Assembly: GCA_015709675.1 (NCBI GenBank)
Contig: CP054182.1
Coordinates: 3,761,448-3,825,447, forward strand
Origin: Ignavibacteriales bacterium
GTDB lineage: Bacteria; Bacteroidota; Ignavibacteria; Ignavibacteriales; Ignavibacteriaceae
Length of the DNA stretch: 64,000 nucleotides
Direction: 5' to 3'
Below are positions 1 to 8,305 of the stretch, piece after piece (the stretch's first letter is position 1; every line of letters begins with the position of its first letter). A program made the position numbers and the translations under genes. The notes beneath the pieces were generated by a model that was not told the DNA's origin, did not search any database, and was given only the letters and a program-made list of their open reading frames with translations.

Positions 1-1615
1 TTACCACCCGGCTTTTTCCCTCACGGGCCCAGTAGTCTGCCTCCCGGGCAAAGTCGGAAAGTATTGAAAACCTGCTGGTCAGCTTTTCTTTTTTGCCTGC
101 GGTCTGCGCGGCAAGTTCAAGCAGATAGGCAATGGCTGATTTGTCAAACTCTAAAAGATTCTCCTCCTTTACCAGCCGCTTGATAACCCGTGCGTATTCT
201 ATCATCACCTCGCCGGTTTTATCCACTTCATAGTCAAACTCGGCTTTCACCTTAAAGGTTTTTTTGAATCCGTCTTCCATCTCGGAAAGCAGGGAGTATA
301 TATACGAACTTCCTATCAGAATCACTTTGGCATCAATATCAATCGGTTCCGGCTTCAGAATGGAAGGGGCAAGCTGAAAATAATTATAGGAATCCTGGAT
401 TTCCATTTTTCTGTACGTCAGAATCCTCTTCAGATTGCGCCATACGCCAGGTTCTTCAAACAGGTGATGGACATTTATGACGATAAATCCTCCGTTTGCT
501 TTAAGCAGCGAACCGGCTTTGATGCGGGTGAAGTCAGCATACCACCCTCCTCTGCCGTCCGGGGTTTTTTCGATGCTTCCAAACAGGTTCGTATAGGTTG
601 GATTAATCTCAACAATAATGGGACTGGTTTTCTGCTGGCTGTTATCAAGAATAATGTTTACCTGATAGTCGCGGAAATAATCTTCTGCCGCTATTTCAGG
701 CTGCTGTTCCTGTTCAGGGCGGTGTCCCTTGAATATATGCAGATTCGCAAGGATGGAATCCTGCACTTCTTCAAGATAACTGAGGAAAACCTGATTGGTA
801 TATTTTTCCTTTAGTGTTCCGATTGCGGCGGTAACAAGGGAACCGATTTCATTGCGCTCCAGTTCGCCCACGGTTTTGCGCAGTTCCTGATTCAGTTTCA
901 TTCCCTTCTTAAAAACTTCAATCAGCTCCTGCTGAAAAACATCATACTTCACCCCTATTTCATTCGCGGCATCACGGGTCATCTTTCCCTCCTGCACCAG
1001 CTGGTCAAGCTGAAAGATGGTAACAGGCTGCTCGTTTATAATCGGCATAATTTCAGGCCGCGGGGTTCCCTCCACCTGTATATGTCCCAGAGTAAAATTA
1101 TCGTTCTTCAGCTTGCCTTCAAACTGATTCACGATATCATTTTCCATCCGTGTATATTTCTGAATCAGTTCATTGCGCTTGGCAGTATATGCCTCACTTT
1201 CAAGTAGCTGCGGAATTCTTTCCTGCAGGAATGCAATCAGCGCTTCCATGTGAGAGCGGAATTCCTTTGCCCTGCCCGGTTCAAATACCAGAAGCCGGGG
1301 GGAGTCGGGATCATTAAAATTATTTACATACGCATAATCTTTTACGCCTGAAGTATCAGGATCCATGGCTTCAAGAATCTTTTTTACCGTGGAAGCCTTG
1401 CCTGTTCCTGATAAGCCGGCTATATAGATATTATAACCGGGGCTTTTCATCTTCACTCCAAGCTGAAGCGCCGCCAGGGCTTTTTCCTGCCCCACTATTC
1501 CTTCTACCGGTTCAAGGTCTGATGTTGTGGTAAAATTAAATATCCTCGGATTGCATTTCCATCTGAGGTGTATATGTTTTAATCCGGCTGGTTTAGCGGC
1601 CTTTACTAATTTCAT
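1..1615 (-). CDS. Lon-like ATP-dependent protease, AAA_32 family (3' end cut by window edge)
   Basis: About 538 N-terminal residues are visible and the frame stays open to the left edge. The N-terminal part has a P-loop GLSGTGKAS near residues 67-75, followed by a long helical insertion and then GGFIVIN and EEPGVWRNLKR, which match the LonB-like AAA_32 proteins that carry an inserted helical region inside the ATPase. The Lon-type serine/lysine protease domain expected at the C-terminus lies outside the window, so catalysis cannot be confirmed. The start ATG at 1615 overlaps the end of rsmI by 23 bases, which suggests translational coupling. The protein is probably a cytosolic protein-quality-control protease. 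The family is clear; its substrate is unknown. Confidence 0.82.
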   Translation of the reverse strand, partial: MKLVKAAKPAGLKHIHLRWKCNPRIFNFTTTSDLEPVEGIVGQEKALAALQLGVKMKSPGYNIYIAGLSGTGKASTVKKILEAMDPDTSGVKDYAYVNNFNDPDSPRLLVFEPGRAKEFRSHMEALIAFLQERIPQLLESEAYTAKRNELIQKYTRMENDIVNQFEGKLKNDNFTLGHIQVEGTPRPEIMPIINEQPVTIFQLDQLVQEGKMTRDAANEIGVKYDVFQQELIEVFKKGMKLNQELRKTVGELERNEIGSLVTAAIGTLKEKYTNQVFLSYLEEVQDSILANLHIFKGHRPEQEQQPEIAAEDYFRDYQVNIILDNSQQKTSPIIVEINPTYTNLFGSIEKTPDGRGGWYADFTRIKAGSLLKANGGFIVINVHHLFEEPGVWRNLKRILTYRKMEIQDSYNYFQLAPSILKPEPIDIDAKVILIGSSYIYSLLSEMEDGFKKTFKVKAEFDYEVDKTGEVMIEYARVIKRLVKEENLLEFDKSAIAYLLELAAQTAGKKEKLTSRFSILSDFAREADYWAREGKSRVV

Positions 1616-2303
1616 ATTCTTCTCTCTGAATTCTTCTGTTATCGATAAGGAGAACAAACTCACCTTTAAGAGCATCCCTCTGCGCGGATGCGGTCATTTC
1701 CTTAAGCGGCATCCGTATATACCGCTCCCCCTGCTTGCTTATTTCATACGCCAGTACTCCGCTGATCTCACCTCCGAAGACCTCACTGCAGTCTCTCAGC
1801 AGACTCTGCAGGCGGTAGGGGGTATCAAGCAGTACAATTACTTCCCTGATTTTTTTGAGCCGGAGGAGTTCATTTTTTCTTATTTCCTTTTTAGGGGAAA
1901 GCCATCCGAAATAATAAAACTTCTCAGCGTGAAGACCGGAGGCAGAAAGCGCCGGCATCAGAGAACTGGCACCGGGGAGCGCGGTTATCTGAATTCCGGC
2001 AGCAAGGGCCTGGGAAAGGAGATGATGCCCCGGGTCAGAGAACAGCGGGGTTCCGCAGTCTGATATCAGCGCTATGTTTTTCCCCTCGCGAAGCAGGGTG
2101 ATAAGATGGGGCGTCTCCTCCCGTTCATTATGTTCATTGATGGAAAGGAGTTCTTTTTTAATTTCGTAATGGGCAAGCAGTCTGACTGCTTCTTTATATT
2201 CTTCACAGACAATTCTGTCCGCGGCCTTTAGTACGGAGAGTGCCCGGAGGGTTATATCCTCATAATTTCCGATTGGTACCGGCACCAGATAAAGTGTTCC
2301 TAT
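1593..2303 (-). CDS. rsmI: 16S rRNA (cytidine-1402-2'-O)-methyltransferase RsmI
   Basis: A tetrapyrrole-methylase-fold protein of about 236 residues that methylates the ribose of C1402 in 16S rRNA with S-adenosylmethionine. Family motifs seen are LVPVPIGNYEDITLRAL at the N-terminus, ALISDCGTPLFSDPG, and TALPGASSLMPALSASG. The conserved N-terminus of the family begins G-x-LYLV. No ATG, GTG or TTG lies upstream that would include it, but an ATA codon at 2303-2301 does, six bases after AGGAGA. I therefore place the start at ATA; the first standard start is GTG at 2285, which would remove the conserved beta strand. It overlaps the downstream Lon-like gene by 23 bases. The function is confident and the start is an inference. 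Confidence 0.9.
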   Translation of the reverse strand: MGTLYLVPVPIGNYEDITLRALSVLKAADRIVCEEYKEAVRLLAHYEIKKELLSINEHNEREETPHLITLLREGKNIALISDCGTPLFSDPGHHLLSQALAAGIQITALPGASSLMPALSASGLHAEKFYYFGWLSPKKEIRKNELLRLKKIREVIVLLDTPYRLQSLLRDCSEVFGGEISGVLAYEISKQGERYIRMPLKEMTASAQRDALKGEFVLLIDNRRIQREEYEISKGR

Positions 2304-2354
2304 GGTTTTTCTCCTATATTTCAGACTGAATTTTCAATTTATTTCCTGATTTAT

Positions 2355-3560
2355 TTGTCTCTTTGTCACTCATATACAAAAGAAGAGCTGAGGGGAAACC
2401 CCGTTCTTTTGCATAATGCATGCTCTGATTCACCGGCGGCAACAGCATCACCGGATTTCAGAAAATTATACGAGCATGCAATTTTTTCAGGAACATCTCA
2501 AATATACCTATTAATTGCTGTCATTGTTCTGCTCTGCACCGGAGAAATTTCATCCCAGAGAAATTATTTTTATACAAATAAACCCTACGGCAGTGAAGCG
2601 CTGTTTAATCCGGTCTCATTCATTTTTAACGGCGGATATGACGTGGCACAGCTGCAGCTTGTCTCAAACCGGATTCAGGACCATAATTACCGGGAGATGT
2701 GGAAGACCGTGATCGGCAATCTTGGCCACCCAATCAAATCGATTGAGGTGTATGGCTGGAACAGGTTTCTGCGCACTGAATTTCTCCCGATCAGTTTTAC
2801 CAAAAACAATATGCAGTGGATTCCCAACTATCAGCAGCACCTGATAGGCGGGGGGATGATGTACACGGCTATGGCAGAATGGTACAGGGAGCAGGGGGTC
2901 CCCTGGCCGAAAACTTTTTCCTTTGTCACGGTTATGTCTCAGCATCTGCTGAATGAAGTGATCGAAACCGGTCCGGCTGAGGGCTACAGTGTGGATGAAG
3001 TTTCTGATATATATATCTTTGATCTTGGCGGTATTCTGCTCTTCAGTTTTGATTCAGTGAATGAATTCTTCGCGGATGAACTGAATCTGTCCGACTGGTC
3101 GCTTCAGGCCTCAGTCACCCTGCCAAACGGACGGGTAAATGCCGGCCAGTATTTTTCCGTGAAGTGGGAGTTTCCCTTCTGGCAGAATCACGCGCTTTTC
3201 TACCGCTATGGCATGGGAGCTCTGTTCGGCATTTCAGAAAAACTGAATGAGGAAGAATGGCTTTCTTATGGAATCGGCTTTAAAACCAAACACCTGGTTG
3301 ATCTGGAAACCGAATTTAAGCAGCGAACAATAGAAACAGGATGGCATGCCGGAATTTTCTGGGACAGAAACAACTCCCTTCTCGCCTCGTTAGTGTTCAG
3401 CGGGGTGAAAGAATATTTCGTAATGGCCGATGTTTATCCTGGCATTCTCAAAACAGGAAACTTTTCCCCCGGTGTCTGGGCAATAGCCGGCCGAGATGGA
3501 ACTTTCCTTTTTGGGCTGACCACAAAATACCTGATAGGCGCAGGGGCAGAGTTCAGATAA
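2355..3560 (+). CDS. Exported protein of unknown function
   Basis: Up to 401 residues from a TTG. A hydrophobic stretch (YLLIAVIVLL) sits near residues 51-60 and is followed by SSQ, like a signal peptide and cleavage site, so the first 45-50 residues are probably not translated. No ATG or GTG lies between; an ATA codon preceded by AGGA nine bases upstream is just before the hydrophobic run. The mature part is rich in aromatic residues and alternating strands (for example AGQYFSVKWEFPFWQNHALFYRYGMG) and ends IGAGAEFR, which suits an outer-membrane or periplasmic beta protein. The GGGMMYTAMAEWYREQG region is helical. I do not recognise the family. It is transcribed divergently from rsmI. Confidence 0.6.
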   Translation: MSLCHSYTKEELRGNPVLLHNACSDSPAATASPDFRKLYEHAIFSGTSQIYLLIAVIVLLCTGEISSQRNYFYTNKPYGSEALFNPVSFIFNGGYDVAQLQLVSNRIQDHNYREMWKTVIGNLGHPIKSIEVYGWNRFLRTEFLPISFTKNNMQWIPNYQQHLIGGGMMYTAMAEWYREQGVPWPKTFSFVTVMSQHLLNEVIETGPAEGYSVDEVSDIYIFDLGGILLFSFDSVNEFFADELNLSDWSLQASVTLPNGRVNAGQYFSVKWEFPFWQNHALFYRYGMGALFGISEKLNEEEWLSYGIGFKTKHLVDLETEFKQRTIETGWHAGIFWDRNNSLLASLVFSGVKEYFVMADVYPGILKTGNFSPGVWAIAGRDGTFLFGLTTKYLIGAGAEFR

Positions 3561-3585
3561 GTTTCAACAGTAACGTAAACCGCAC

Positions 3586-4203
3586 TCACTTCTTTTCATA
3601 TTTCCAGTTGCGCCCTTTCCCCTCGGCAATCCACCCGACTGCTGTTTCAAGACGCTTCAGCCTGGTTGCATCGGTTTTTGCCTCAGTGAGCCACATGATA
3701 TACTCCTTGCGGAAACTGTACGATGCGGCTTCAAATACTTTCCAGGCGGTTTTGTTCTTCATGAGCGCTTTTTCAAACCAGTCCGGGGTTTCAAGTTTCT
3801 TCCTCGGAGCAGCAGGTTTCTTTCTGACAATCTTTACCCCTTCATCATGCAGACGCATAGCTTCATGTATATACCAGGTGAGAACTTTTTCTGACGGCAG
3901 GTCTTTCAAAGTGCGAATCTGACCGAGCAGCCCCATACCTCCGGATTCTTCTTTTTTGAATATCGCGTGTTTGTCATCCATTGAGCCGCCAAGCCGGAAT
4001 CCAAACGAACAGTGTTCTTTAAAAGAAGCCATGTGGCAGAGAATTCCTCCGTTATAATCAAACACCGGGAAACTCCATTTGATGCTTTCAACAGCATCAG
4101 GACATGCCCTGTGTACAATTTTCCTGATCTGTTTCAGTATGGGTTTCGCGAAGGGAGCCGATTTCTCTATATACTCATCAACACGTGTATTTTTTAATGC
4201 CAT
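3586..4203 (-). CDS. YdeI/OmpD-associated family protein with DUF1801 domain
   Basis: A soluble protein of 205 residues. The N-terminal two thirds match the DUF1801 fold (VDEYIEKSAPFAKPILKQIR, then ESIKWSFPVFDYNGGILCHMASFKEH), and the C-terminal third (TPDWFEKALMKNKTAWKVFE, SFRKEYIMWLTEAKTDATRLKRLETAV) is the YdeI/OmdA helical tail. This domain pair is common in bacteria and its biochemical role is not settled. The gene is convergent with the exported protein at 2355-3560, with 25 bases between the ends, and lies in the same direction as the permease gene upstream of it. No signal peptide is seen. Confidence 0.85.
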   Translation of the reverse strand: MALKNTRVDEYIEKSAPFAKPILKQIRKIVHRACPDAVESIKWSFPVFDYNGGILCHMASFKEHCSFGFRLGGSMDDKHAIFKKEESGGMGLLGQIRTLKDLPSEKVLTWYIHEAMRLHDEGVKIVRKKPAAPRKKLETPDWFEKALMKNKTAWKVFEAASYSFRKEYIMWLTEAKTDATRLKRLETAVGWIAEGKGRNWKYEKK

Positions 4204-4248
4204 ATATACCTCAAAGCTTTTTACTAAAAAACATTCCGGACTGGTTTG

Positions 4249-5022
4249 TCAGACGATACCAGCGGCAAGCAGTACTCCAAATACTATAAGCAGAACTGCA
4301 ATAAACTTCTCAAGAGAGCGGATGGTAATTTTTTTCAGAAGTTTATTTCCCGCGAGCGCACCCGCGAACGCGGAGAATACCGCAGCGGTAAGAAGCCCCC
4401 CCTCGCTTCCTGTGAATGACTCTTTCATCATAGGAAAATAAACAGTCAGGCGTGATATATCAACAATGCAGGCAATCATCACACCCGTTGCAATAAACGA
4501 TTCTTTACTCAGTCCCGCGCGGATAAGGAACGTTGTCCTGAGTGCCCCCTGATGACCGGACAAGCCGCCAAAAAACCCGCTTAATACACCGCCGTAAGGG
4601 AGATATTTCGGTTGGATTGCAATTCGCCGGGTACCGGGCATAATGTCAAACAGAGCAAAGAAAATCAGCAGGATGCCGATAATCAATCCGGCTGGAGTAA
4701 CAACAAACATTTCATTCCCGAGCCAGTACTGAAAAAGCGACCCCATTTGGCTCACTGCCGTGAGAAGGATTGCGCCGGCAATAGCCCCTGCAAAAGAGAG
4801 TAACCCGAATTTAATAACAACTTCCCTGTCAGCATCGCGCCAGGTCAGACCAAGTTTGAAGAGATTATTGGCGAAATGGACTATTGCAGTCATCGTAACA
4901 GCCGTTTCGATGGGAAAAAAAAGTCCGAAAACAGGGAGTAAGACCGTTCCAAGTCCGAAACCTGAAAAAAAGGTTAGTGCCGAACCCGCCAGGGCGGTCA
5001 GGCAGATGATGATTATCTCCAT
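4249..5022 (-). CDS. TauE/SafE family sulfite/anion permease
   Basis: A membrane protein of 257 residues with about eight hydrophobic segments. The N-terminal repeat begins with SGFGLGTVLLPVFGLFFPIETAV and the second repeat contains GVLSGFFGGLSGHQGALR, the two glycine-rich signatures of the TauE/SafE family. Members export or import small organic or inorganic sulfur anions; the substrate cannot be told here because no sulfur-metabolism gene is adjacent. AGGAG lies three bases before the ATG, supporting the start. The gene is divergent from the ParA-type ATPase gene, with about 110 AT-rich bases between them holding both promoters. Confidence 0.87.
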   Translation of the reverse strand: MEIIIICLTALAGSALTFFSGFGLGTVLLPVFGLFFPIETAVTMTAIVHFANNLFKLGLTWRDADREVVIKFGLLSFAGAIAGAILLTAVSQMGSLFQYWLGNEMFVVTPAGLIIGILLIFFALFDIMPGTRRIAIQPKYLPYGGVLSGFFGGLSGHQGALRTTFLIRAGLSKESFIATGVMIACIVDISRLTVYFPMMKESFTGSEGGLLTAAVFSAFAGALAGNKLLKKITIRSLEKFIAVLLIVFGVLLAAGIV

Positions 5023-5135
5023 TTTCTCCTGATCTTCATAAATTTTCGATGAAAGAATTTTCTTTCAGAAAAATAAATTTATAGTATTTTATTATAGCAA
5101 ACATCATAAATTAGCCACACACACCTTTCTGTCAG

Positions 5136-5942
5136 ATGAGAAAAGTAATTTCAGTTGCAATACCTAAGGGAGGGGTGGGGAAAACAACCACAGCGGTTAA
5201 CCTGGCTGCATCACTTGCGGTGGCTGAAAAAAAGGTCCTCCTGATTGATGCGGATCCGGCAGGCACCTGTGCACTCAATTTAGGAGTTGACCACAATTCA
5301 CTACCGGCTGATCTGTCGCACGTATTCTCTTACACCAAAAGACTCTCTCAGGTAATATTTAAAACATCACTTTCTCATCTGGATTTTATTCCGAGCGGAT
5401 CTTCATCATATCAGAGTGAAGAACGGCTCACCCGTTTAACCAGCAACCTGCTACTCCTCCGGAATATGCTTAATAACGAATGCAAAGATTATGACTTTAT
5501 CATCTTTGACTGCCCCCCCTATCTCAAAGGCATTACCACTCTTGCACTGGCTGCTTCAGATTCGGTAATCATGCCGGTTAAGTCAGGACAGTTTTCCGTT
5601 GAAGCACTTAAGAGAATGTTTAAGCATCTTTACTGGATAAAATCAAATTATAACCCCGGGCTATCCATTGAAGGAGTTCTTTTCACCATGTATGAAAAAA
5701 ATACCCGTGCCTGGCTGATAACACAAAACGAGCTTTTCCGTACCATCGGGGAGCATATACTGCACACCATCATTCCGAAATCCACTGCCATCACTGAAGC
5801 AGAGTTTTCCGGGATGCCGGCAGTACTTTGTAACGCAAACTCCATCGGCTCAAAAGCATACCTTGAGCTCGCCGGCGAAATTCTGGCCCGTCTTGAGGGA
5901 AAACCCTGGCCCCGGGAACAATCCTCACAGGTTGTGGCGTGA
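5136..5942 (+). CDS. ParA/Soj family ATPase
   Basis: A protein of 268 residues with the deviant Walker A motif KGGVGKTTTAVNLA at residues 11-24, LLIDADPAGTCALNLG as the A' region, and FIIFDCPPYLKG as Walker B. These are the marks of the ParA/MinD ATPases that position DNA or large protein complexes in the cell by ATP-dependent dimerisation. No parB homologue is adjacent and there are no parS-like repeats nearby. It is therefore an orphan ParA, possibly placing something other than the chromosome origin. It is flanked by a permease gene (divergent) and a 300-base intergenic region. Confidence 0.9.
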   Translation: MRKVISVAIPKGGVGKTTTAVNLAASLAVAEKKVLLIDADPAGTCALNLGVDHNSLPADLSHVFSYTKRLSQVIFKTSLSHLDFIPSGSSSYQSEERLTRLTSNLLLLRNMLNNECKDYDFIIFDCPPYLKGITTLALAASDSVIMPVKSGQFSVEALKRMFKHLYWIKSNYNPGLSIEGVLFTMYEKNTRAWLITQNELFRTIGEHILHTIIPKSTAITEAEFSGMPAVLCNANSIGSKAYLELAGEILARLEGKPWPREQSSQVVA

Positions 5943-6242
5943 TGCCCGAATAATTCCTCCGGCAGGTGATAATTAAACGGGATAAACTGTAAGCGGTGAA
6001 ACAAGGGGCAAATTCTGTGCATATTTTTATTTAGATGGATTTATAAGGTTAGTTACATAAGTAATTTAGGCGTTTAACCCTTTCCTTGATAATTTATTAA
6101 GATATTCCTCGCTCTTCTCCTTATTTAATTCAGAATTTACCCTCTTTTCAGACGGTAATCCTGTTTGTCCGTAAACTTTTATTGGTATAGTTTTCGGGTG
6201 AAAGTCATTTTCTTTTCACAAATCTATCGGAGAGGATAGTAT
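5943..6242. other. Intergenic, no gene seen
   Basis: About 300 AT-rich bases between the ParA gene and the outer-membrane protein gene. No convincing reading frame, RNA gene or strong terminator was found. The last 25 bases carry GGAGAGGA six bases before the ATG at 6243, a strong ribosome binding site. Confidence 0.5.
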
Positions 6243-7469
6243 ATGTATAAACTCACTTTCACAGTTCTCTTACTGATCACCGGACTAACCTTCGGACAGG
6301 AAGCTCCAAAGTTTGAGAAAACAGGCGGTTACGCCAGAGTTCTCAGTCTTGGAGATAATCCTTATATACTGGATCTGGAAAATCTGAAAACCAATCCGGC
6401 ATATGCAGGTCATTATGCAAATTTCTTCTATGGTGATTTCGGTTCATCCATTGTTGGTTCGCCAAATGATGGTAACGGTCAGTACGCAGGTTTCAACCTG
6501 AGATTCAACAGCCAGATTACCGTGGGTGCAATCCTTGCAAGAAAGGATTTCATGACCAGTTCAATCGCTCAGCTTGATCCCGGCGGAGTTGTTGGTATTG
6601 TTAACGGTGTTGCAGGCGCAGGTTCTGTTACCCCTTTGGATAATAATTTCCAGATTCTTGGTTCTTATGCTCTTAATAATTCATGGACGCTCGGTCTTGG
6701 TCTTGCTTTTGCTTCAACCAATCAGACTGCAACTCCTGCCGGCGGTGTTAAATCAGAAGGAAGCGCTTCACAGCTCGGCCTTAATCTTGGCGCCATCGGT
6801 AAGCTTGGTTCCGGTCTTGATCTGGATGTGGATTTCTCCTTAATTATGCCTTCAGCTTCATTTGATGCAGGAGGAGGAGCAGCAAAGATTGAAGCATCCA
6901 ATACCATGATGATGATTAATGCCCGTGCATTTTATAAAGCAACCAGCAAATTCACCTACGTTCCGGTTGTCAGTTTTATGACCTCAAGCGGAAGCTCAAC
7001 TAACGCTGCCGGTGTTTCTGCTGACCTTCCTTCAAGCACCAATTTCGCTATTGGCTTCGGACTTCACTATCAGGTTGGTGATGTTATGTTTGCAGGCGGT
7101 CCGGCTCTCGGAATCACCAGCACCACCACCCCTTCAACTGCTGCAGCTCCTGAGCTCTCAAACTCAACTTTCACCTTCCCGGGTTGGAATCTTGGTCTTG
7201 AGTGGACTCTTACTGACTGGTTAGTTGGACGTCTTGGTTATACAGCTAATACCACTTCATGGACCTGGGAAAATGCAGCAACCGCTACAACCAAAGATGA
7301 ACAGACCGGTAATGCTTTCGGAAACGATCTGAGAGCAGGTCTCGGATTCAAGTTTGGCAAATTCCAGCTTCATGCTACCATTGCTGAGCAGGTTCTTTTT
7401 GACGGCCTGAAGAATATCGCTAACGGTTCAGAAACCTTCGGCTATATCTCAGCTCACTACGAATTCTAA
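6243..7469 (+). CDS. Outer-membrane beta-barrel protein of unknown function
   Basis: 408 residues with a signal peptide (MYKLTFTVLLLITGLTFGQ, cleavage near residue 19). The mature part has the alternating-strand, glycine- and aromatic-rich pattern of a barrel and ends in an aromatic residue (GYISAHYEF), as outer-membrane barrels do. Phrases such as GGYARVLSLGDNPYILDLENLKTNPAY are typical of FCB-group outer-membrane proteins. It lacks the charged tail of the T9SS sorting domain, so it is likely inserted by the BAM machinery rather than secreted. A strong ribosome binding site and a strong terminator suggest an abundant monocistronic product. Function unknown. Confidence 0.75.
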   Translation: MYKLTFTVLLLITGLTFGQEAPKFEKTGGYARVLSLGDNPYILDLENLKTNPAYAGHYANFFYGDFGSSIVGSPNDGNGQYAGFNLRFNSQITVGAILARKDFMTSSIAQLDPGGVVGIVNGVAGAGSVTPLDNNFQILGSYALNNSWTLGLGLAFASTNQTATPAGGVKSEGSASQLGLNLGAIGKLGSGLDLDVDFSLIMPSASFDAGGGAAKIEASNTMMMINARAFYKATSKFTYVPVVSFMTSSGSSTNAAGVSADLPSSTNFAIGFGLHYQVGDVMFAGGPALGITSTTTPSTAAAPELSNSTFTFPGWNLGLEWTLTDWLVGRLGYTANTTSWTWENAATATTKDEQTGNAFGNDLRAGLGFKFGKFQLHATIAEQVLFDGLKNIANGSETFGYISAHYEF

Positions 7470-7493
7470 TAGTTAGAATTCTCCCTTTTTAAG

Positions 7494-7524
7494 AAGGACA
7501 CCTCAGAACGAGGTGTCCTTTTTT
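7494..7524 (+). terminator. Rho-independent terminator after the outer-membrane protein gene
   Basis: A perfect 11-bp stem (7494-7504 with 7510-7520) around a five-base loop, followed by a run of T to 7524. It starts 25 bases after the stop codon. Confidence 0.93.
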
Positions 7525-7647
7525 GTTTTATCTGGTATGGGTGACTTGTATGTCTGTGCTTACTGGCATTAAATCTAACAAACGGCAAGAATTAATATTG
7601 ATCACCCGGTTTGTTGGGCTATTGTGTTTGCCTGGCTTTAAGGACTC

Positions 7648-7993
7648 ACCCCTAAATCCCCTCTCTCCCAAAAAACCAACTATTACGTTAATTCTGATTT
7701 ATTGAGAAACAGAGTTAATCCTTCATCAGGCATTGTCTGGGAAAGAGGGGACTTTGAAGAGAGAATGTAACAAATCGAGCGAATTTTTAGTTTGAACGTA
7801 AATTTTAGACGGTTTTGTGACTTGCTCAGTTTTCGGAAATTGTACTGACCTAATGGTTTTTTCCATTCCTTAAACAGGTGATCTTAAAAGCCCCCTGTTT
7901 CCAATCGATTTTTTAACAAGAAAGTATTCAGTCACTCAACAAGTGACTGGTGAGTAAGAATTCTGTTTGTCAGGAGAGAGGGGGTTTGGGGGT
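7648..7993. repeat. Imperfect inverted repeat pair flanking 300 bases
   Basis: The left arm at 7648-7669 (acccctaaatcccctctctc and two more bases) is the near reverse complement of the right arm at 7973-7993 (ggagagagggggtttggggg and one more base). The arms differ at about three positions. The enclosed 300 bases hold no recognisable gene. It could be a degraded mobile element end pair or two copies of a dispersed repeat in opposite orientation. Confidence 0.5.
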
Positions 7994-8004
7994 AAGTTGC
8001 GTTT

Positions 8005-8136
8005 TATCAGGCGCGCTTTAACCGTTATCTGGAAGACCGCGGCCTTAAAGGTGGAGATGTGTCCGCCCGGAGCGGCTTCATCCTTGTTTGCCTTAACCAC
8101 CATTGCCATACCACCCTGAATAGTGTTTACACCCCA
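8005..8136. pseudogene. Two inverted fragments of an aceE-like (pyruvate dehydrogenase E1) gene
   Basis: On the plus strand 8005-8049 reads YQARFNRYLEDRGLK, very close to the E. coli AceE segment YQAKFLKYLEHRGLK. On the minus strand 8136-8047 reads WGVNTIQGGMAMVVK followed by ANKDEAAPGGHISTF, which resembles the AceE segment with LGGHMASF. In intact AceE both segments point the same way, tens of residues apart. Here they point towards each other and meet at 8047-8049, so this is a rearranged, dead fragment. No start, stop or flanking coding sequence is preserved. The match is from memory of the family, so it needs an alignment. Confidence 0.55.
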
Positions 8137-8144
8137 AATTTAAT

Positions 8145-8185
8145 CATGTAAATTTAAAGTTTCACTTTAGATTTACATGGTTATT
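8145..8185. repeat. Palindromic 41-nt repeat, copy A
   Basis: Begins CATGTAAAT and contains ATTTACATG. The arms 8145-8160 and 8164-8179 pair over 16 bases with one wobble and a three-base loop. It is a direct repeat of copy B at 8251-8291, 106 bases away, and lies upstream of the DUF4143 ATPase gene. Confidence 0.8.
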
Positions 8186-8250
8186 CTTTGGGATTATAAC
8201 TTTTCTCAGGATATCTGGGGCAGCCTAACCGTACGAAAAGTCAATTTATC

Positions 8251-8291
8251 CATGTAAATCTAAACTTTGATTTTATATTTACATGGTTATT
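8251..8291. promoter_or_regulatory. Palindromic 41-nt repeat, copy B, next to the ATPase start
   Basis: Same length and same CATGTAAAT/ATTTACATG ends as copy A, and the same trailing GGTTATT, with a more diverged centre. It ends 14 bases before the ATG at 8306, where a regulator or an RNA hairpin could control transcription or ribosome access. An operator role is inferred from position and symmetry only. Confidence 0.6.
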
Positions 8292-8305
8292 TGTTATATT
8301 TAGAC

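Larger units (their letters stand above)
7525..8305. other. Repeat- and debris-rich intergenic region
   Basis: About 780 bases without an intact gene. It holds an imperfect 21-22 base inverted repeat (7648-7669 and 7973-7993), a small hairpin (7929-7949), fragments resembling an aceE gene in both orientations (8005-8136), and two 41-nt palindromic direct repeats (8145-8185 and 8251-8291) just before the DUF4143 ATPase gene. The short open frames here do not look coding. Confidence 0.6.

Noticed and set aside
1527-2063. Plus-strand frame of 178 codons at 1.5-2.1 kb
   Set aside because: It is antisense to rsmI and the Lon-like gene, which both have clear family motifs.
7523-7705. Open frame of 60 codons after the outer-membrane protein
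   Set aside because: It begins inside the terminator region, has no ribosome site and no coding character.
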